Positions 45,302 through 46,599 of a DNA stretch of 46,599 nt are shown here, piece after piece. The notes under the pieces are model-generated. The model was not told the DNA's origin. It searched no databases and saw only the letters and a program-made list of their open reading frames with translations. Each line of letters opens with the position of its first letter. Within the stretch, counting starts at the first letter, position 1. The position numbers were made by a program, and so were the translations under genes. The stretch comes from JAHFKM01 sp035655455 (GTDB taxonomy: Archaea > Nanobdellota > Nanobdellia > SCGC-AAA011-G17 > GW2011-AR18): positions 1 through 46,599 of the forward strand of contig DASRUL010000021.1 of NCBI GenBank assembly GCA_035655455.1, given 5' to 3'.

Positions 45302-45643
45302 ATGTATAGAGAAAGATATGGAGAAGAAAGGAGATTTACTGCGCCGGTGAAAGTTGGCGAAGAGTTAACAGTGACCATCGAGGCGGTGGGAGAGAAGGGA
45401 GACGGTATTGCGAAGGTAAAAGGATTCGTAATTTTCGTTCCAAATACAAAGCAGGGTGATCACCCGAAAATTAAAGTGACGCGCGTGTTGAAGAGTGTTG
45501 CTTTTGGAGAGGTGGTTGGTAGTGCTGAATCTTCTGAGGAAGAGACGGATAAGTCTTCTGAAGAGGAAAGCGTGGATTCTGAAGATGAGGAGATGAACGA
45601 GTCTTCTGAAGAGGAGCCTGCCGAGGAAGAGTCTTCTGAGTGA
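45302..45643 (+). CDS. TRAM-domain protein with acidic Ser/Glu tail
   Basis: A 113-residue protein. Residues 15-72 are a TRAM domain (APVKVGEELTVTIEAVGEKGD, GIAKVKGFVIFVPNTKQGD, KIKVTRVLKSVAFGEVV), a small RNA-binding beta barrel that archaea often encode as a stand-alone RNA chaperone-like protein. The last 40 residues are almost wholly Ser, Glu and Asp, with SSEEE repeated about five times, an unusual addition. Unlike most neighbours the mRNA has a leader and a Shine-Dalgarno sequence. Confidence 0.9.
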   Translation: MYRERYGEERRFTAPVKVGEELTVTIEAVGEKGDGIAKVKGFVIFVPNTKQGDHPKIKVTRVLKSVAFGEVVGSAESSEEETDKSSEEESVDSEDEEMNESSEEEPAEEESSE

Positions 45644-45674
45644 GACTCTTTCATTACTTTTCTTTTAGCTAAAT

Positions 45675-45685
45675 CTTTATTAAGG
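45675..45685 (+). promoter_or_regulatory. TATA box of the RFC small subunit gene
   Basis: CTTTATTAAGG is centred about 25 bases before ATG 45705, as for leaderless genes. Confidence 0.45.
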
Positions 45686-45704
45686 ATTTTTTCTTCTTGA
45701 CGTG

Positions 45705-46599
45705 ATGGCTTCGAGTTTGTGGATTGAGAAGTACCGTCCGAAGACGTTTGATCAGGTGAAGGGTCAGGAGGAGATTGTTAAAAGGGTGAGGGCGTTTGTT
45801 GCTTCCGGGAATATTCCGCATTTGATGTTTATTGGAAAATCAGGAGTTGGAAAAACGACGTTGGCGAATATCATCGCCCAAGAGTTGTTTGGGGAGGGCA
45901 AGAGTCAGAACTTTCTGGAGTTGAACAGTTCTGATGAGAGGGGCATTGATGTGATTAGGATGAAGGTGAAGGATTTTGCGAGGACGAAATCGTTGACTGA
46001 GGATACGATAAAAATAATTTTTCTTGACGAGTGTGACGCCTTGACAAGAGAGGCTCAGCAGGCCCTGAGAAGAACGATGGAGGCGTATGCGAATTCGTGT
46101 AGGTTTATCTTAAGTTGCAATTTTTCTAGTAAAATCATTGACCCTATAAAGTCTCGTTGTGCGATCTTCAAGTTTAAGCCGTTGCAGAAAGAGAGTTTGA
46201 AGGAGTTGGTGAAGGATATTGGGGAGGGTGAGGGGCTTACGATTGACGAGGAGACGATAAATATTCTGATTGATCATGCTGAGGGTGATGTGCGTCAATT
46301 GGAGAATGTGTTGCAGAGTTGTGCTATTCTTTCAAAAGAGATCAAACCTGAATCGATAAGGGAGATTGTTGCTGGTGCTGAGCCGAGGGGGCTGAGGGAA
46401 GCGTTGGAGGTTGCGATGGCTGGGGATTTTAATGCTGCTCGCTCGAAATTGATTGATACGATGATGAACAATGGCCTTTCTGGTGTTGATATGATAAAGC
46501 ACATTCAAAAGGAGATCTGGTCCTTGGATCTGAAGGATGAGAAAAAACTGCAGCTAATTGAGAAATGTGGTGAGGTGGAGTTTAGGTTGGTGGAAGGCG
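45705..46599 (+). CDS. rfcS: Replication factor C small subunit, 3' end outside window
   Basis: The first 298 codons are visible with no stop. The RFC box LWIEKYRPKTFDQVKGQ opens the protein; Walker A is GKSGVGKT (residues 44-51), Walker B FLDECDAL with Asp108-Glu109, sensor 1 FILSCNFSSKI, and the arginine-finger motif SRC at 150-152. Clamp-loader ATPase that places PCNA on primed DNA. The ATG at 45705 lies 25 bases after its TATA box. No intein in the visible part. Most of the protein (usual length about 315-330) is present. Confidence 0.96.
   Translation, partial: MASSLWIEKYRPKTFDQVKGQEEIVKRVRAFVASGNIPHLMFIGKSGVGKTTLANIIAQELFGEGKSQNFLELNSSDERGIDVIRMKVKDFARTKSLTEDTIKIIFLDECDALTREAQQALRRTMEAYANSCRFILSCNFSSKIIDPIKSRCAIFKFKPLQKESLKELVKDIGEGEGLTIDEETINILIDHAEGDVRQLENVLQSCAILSKEIKPESIREIVAGAEPRGLREALEVAMAGDFNAARSKLIDTMMNNGLSGVDMIKHIQKEIWSLDLKDEKKLQLIEKCGEVEFRLVEG

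Noticed and set aside
45500..45643. Direct repeats (TCTGAAGAGGA) as a possible CRISPR or tandem-repeat array
   Set aside because: They are codon-level repetition of the Ser/Glu tail of the TRAM protein, without spacers.

Overview
The window is archaeal chromosome. It carries the archaeal S10-spc ribosomal protein supercluster, TBP, the TRAM, RFC and MCM replication/translation set, topoisomerase VI, aIF1, aIF1A, aIF2-beta, RNase P protein Rpp29, and TATA boxes about 25-30 bases before most starts (many genes look leaderless). Small size of many genes, near-universal ATGA overlaps, a short NMD3-like protein, N-terminal membrane anchors followed by a Leu-Thr-Gly motif, and many lineage-restricted hypotheticals point to a DPANN-type archaeon (Woesearchaeota/Pacearchaeota-like). 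That placement is inference, because no 16S rRNA is present.

Layout. 1-336: 5' part of a secreted Cys-rich protein (minus). 460-15348 (minus): one tightly packed operon uL3-uL4-uL23-uL2-uS19-uL22-uS3-uL29-aIF1-Rpp29-uS17-uL14-[unknown]-uL24-eS4-uL5-uS14-uS8-uL6-eL32-eL19-uL18-uS5-uL30-uL15-SecY-EMC3/DUF106-eL34-eL14-prefoldin alpha. Adenylate kinase, cytidylate kinase and Cbf5, often found in the distal part of this cluster, are absent here. 15.6-20.4 kb: a large surface glycoprotein-like membrane protein, a divergent secreted transglutaminase-like protein, and a two-gene unit of a 32-residue membrane peptide plus an unknown protein. 20.5-22.4 kb: tRNA-Gly, MetRS, and a separate MetRS tRNA-binding subunit. 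22.4-26.3 kb: an AT-rich two-gene block encoding a bacterial-type sigma-70 family protein with duplicated Fis-like helix-turn-helix arms, and a large multi-HTH partner. 26.4-28.9 kb: small membrane protein, Cys-repeat lipoprotein, two multi-intron tRNA genes (Ile and probable Arg) flanking a LAGLIDADG endonuclease gene. 28.9-33.6 kb: Top6A/Top6B, KH protein, RIO1 kinase, DEDDh exonuclease. 33.6-36.8 kb: acetyltransferase, aIF1A, aIF2-beta/DUF424/NMD3-like operon, small anchored protein, RPA32-like protein. 36.8-41.5 kb: MCM helicase interrupted by two inteins. 41.7-46.6 kb: TBP, an unusual IleRS, TRAM protein with acidic tail, and a 3'-truncated (by the window edge) RFC small subunit.

No gene-free stretch exceeds 300 bases. 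The longest gaps (336-460, 15349-15478, 35462-35626, 41481-41682, 45156-45301) hold promoters and nothing else I can support.

The leading candidate for something new is the sigma-70-like gene at 22406-24352. An archaeal RNA polymerase uses TBP/TFB, and TBP is encoded 17 kb away, yet this protein keeps recognisable sigma regions 2, 3 and 4. Second are the two tRNA genes with five small introns between them, including introns in the D loop and T arm, separated by a homing endonuclease gene.
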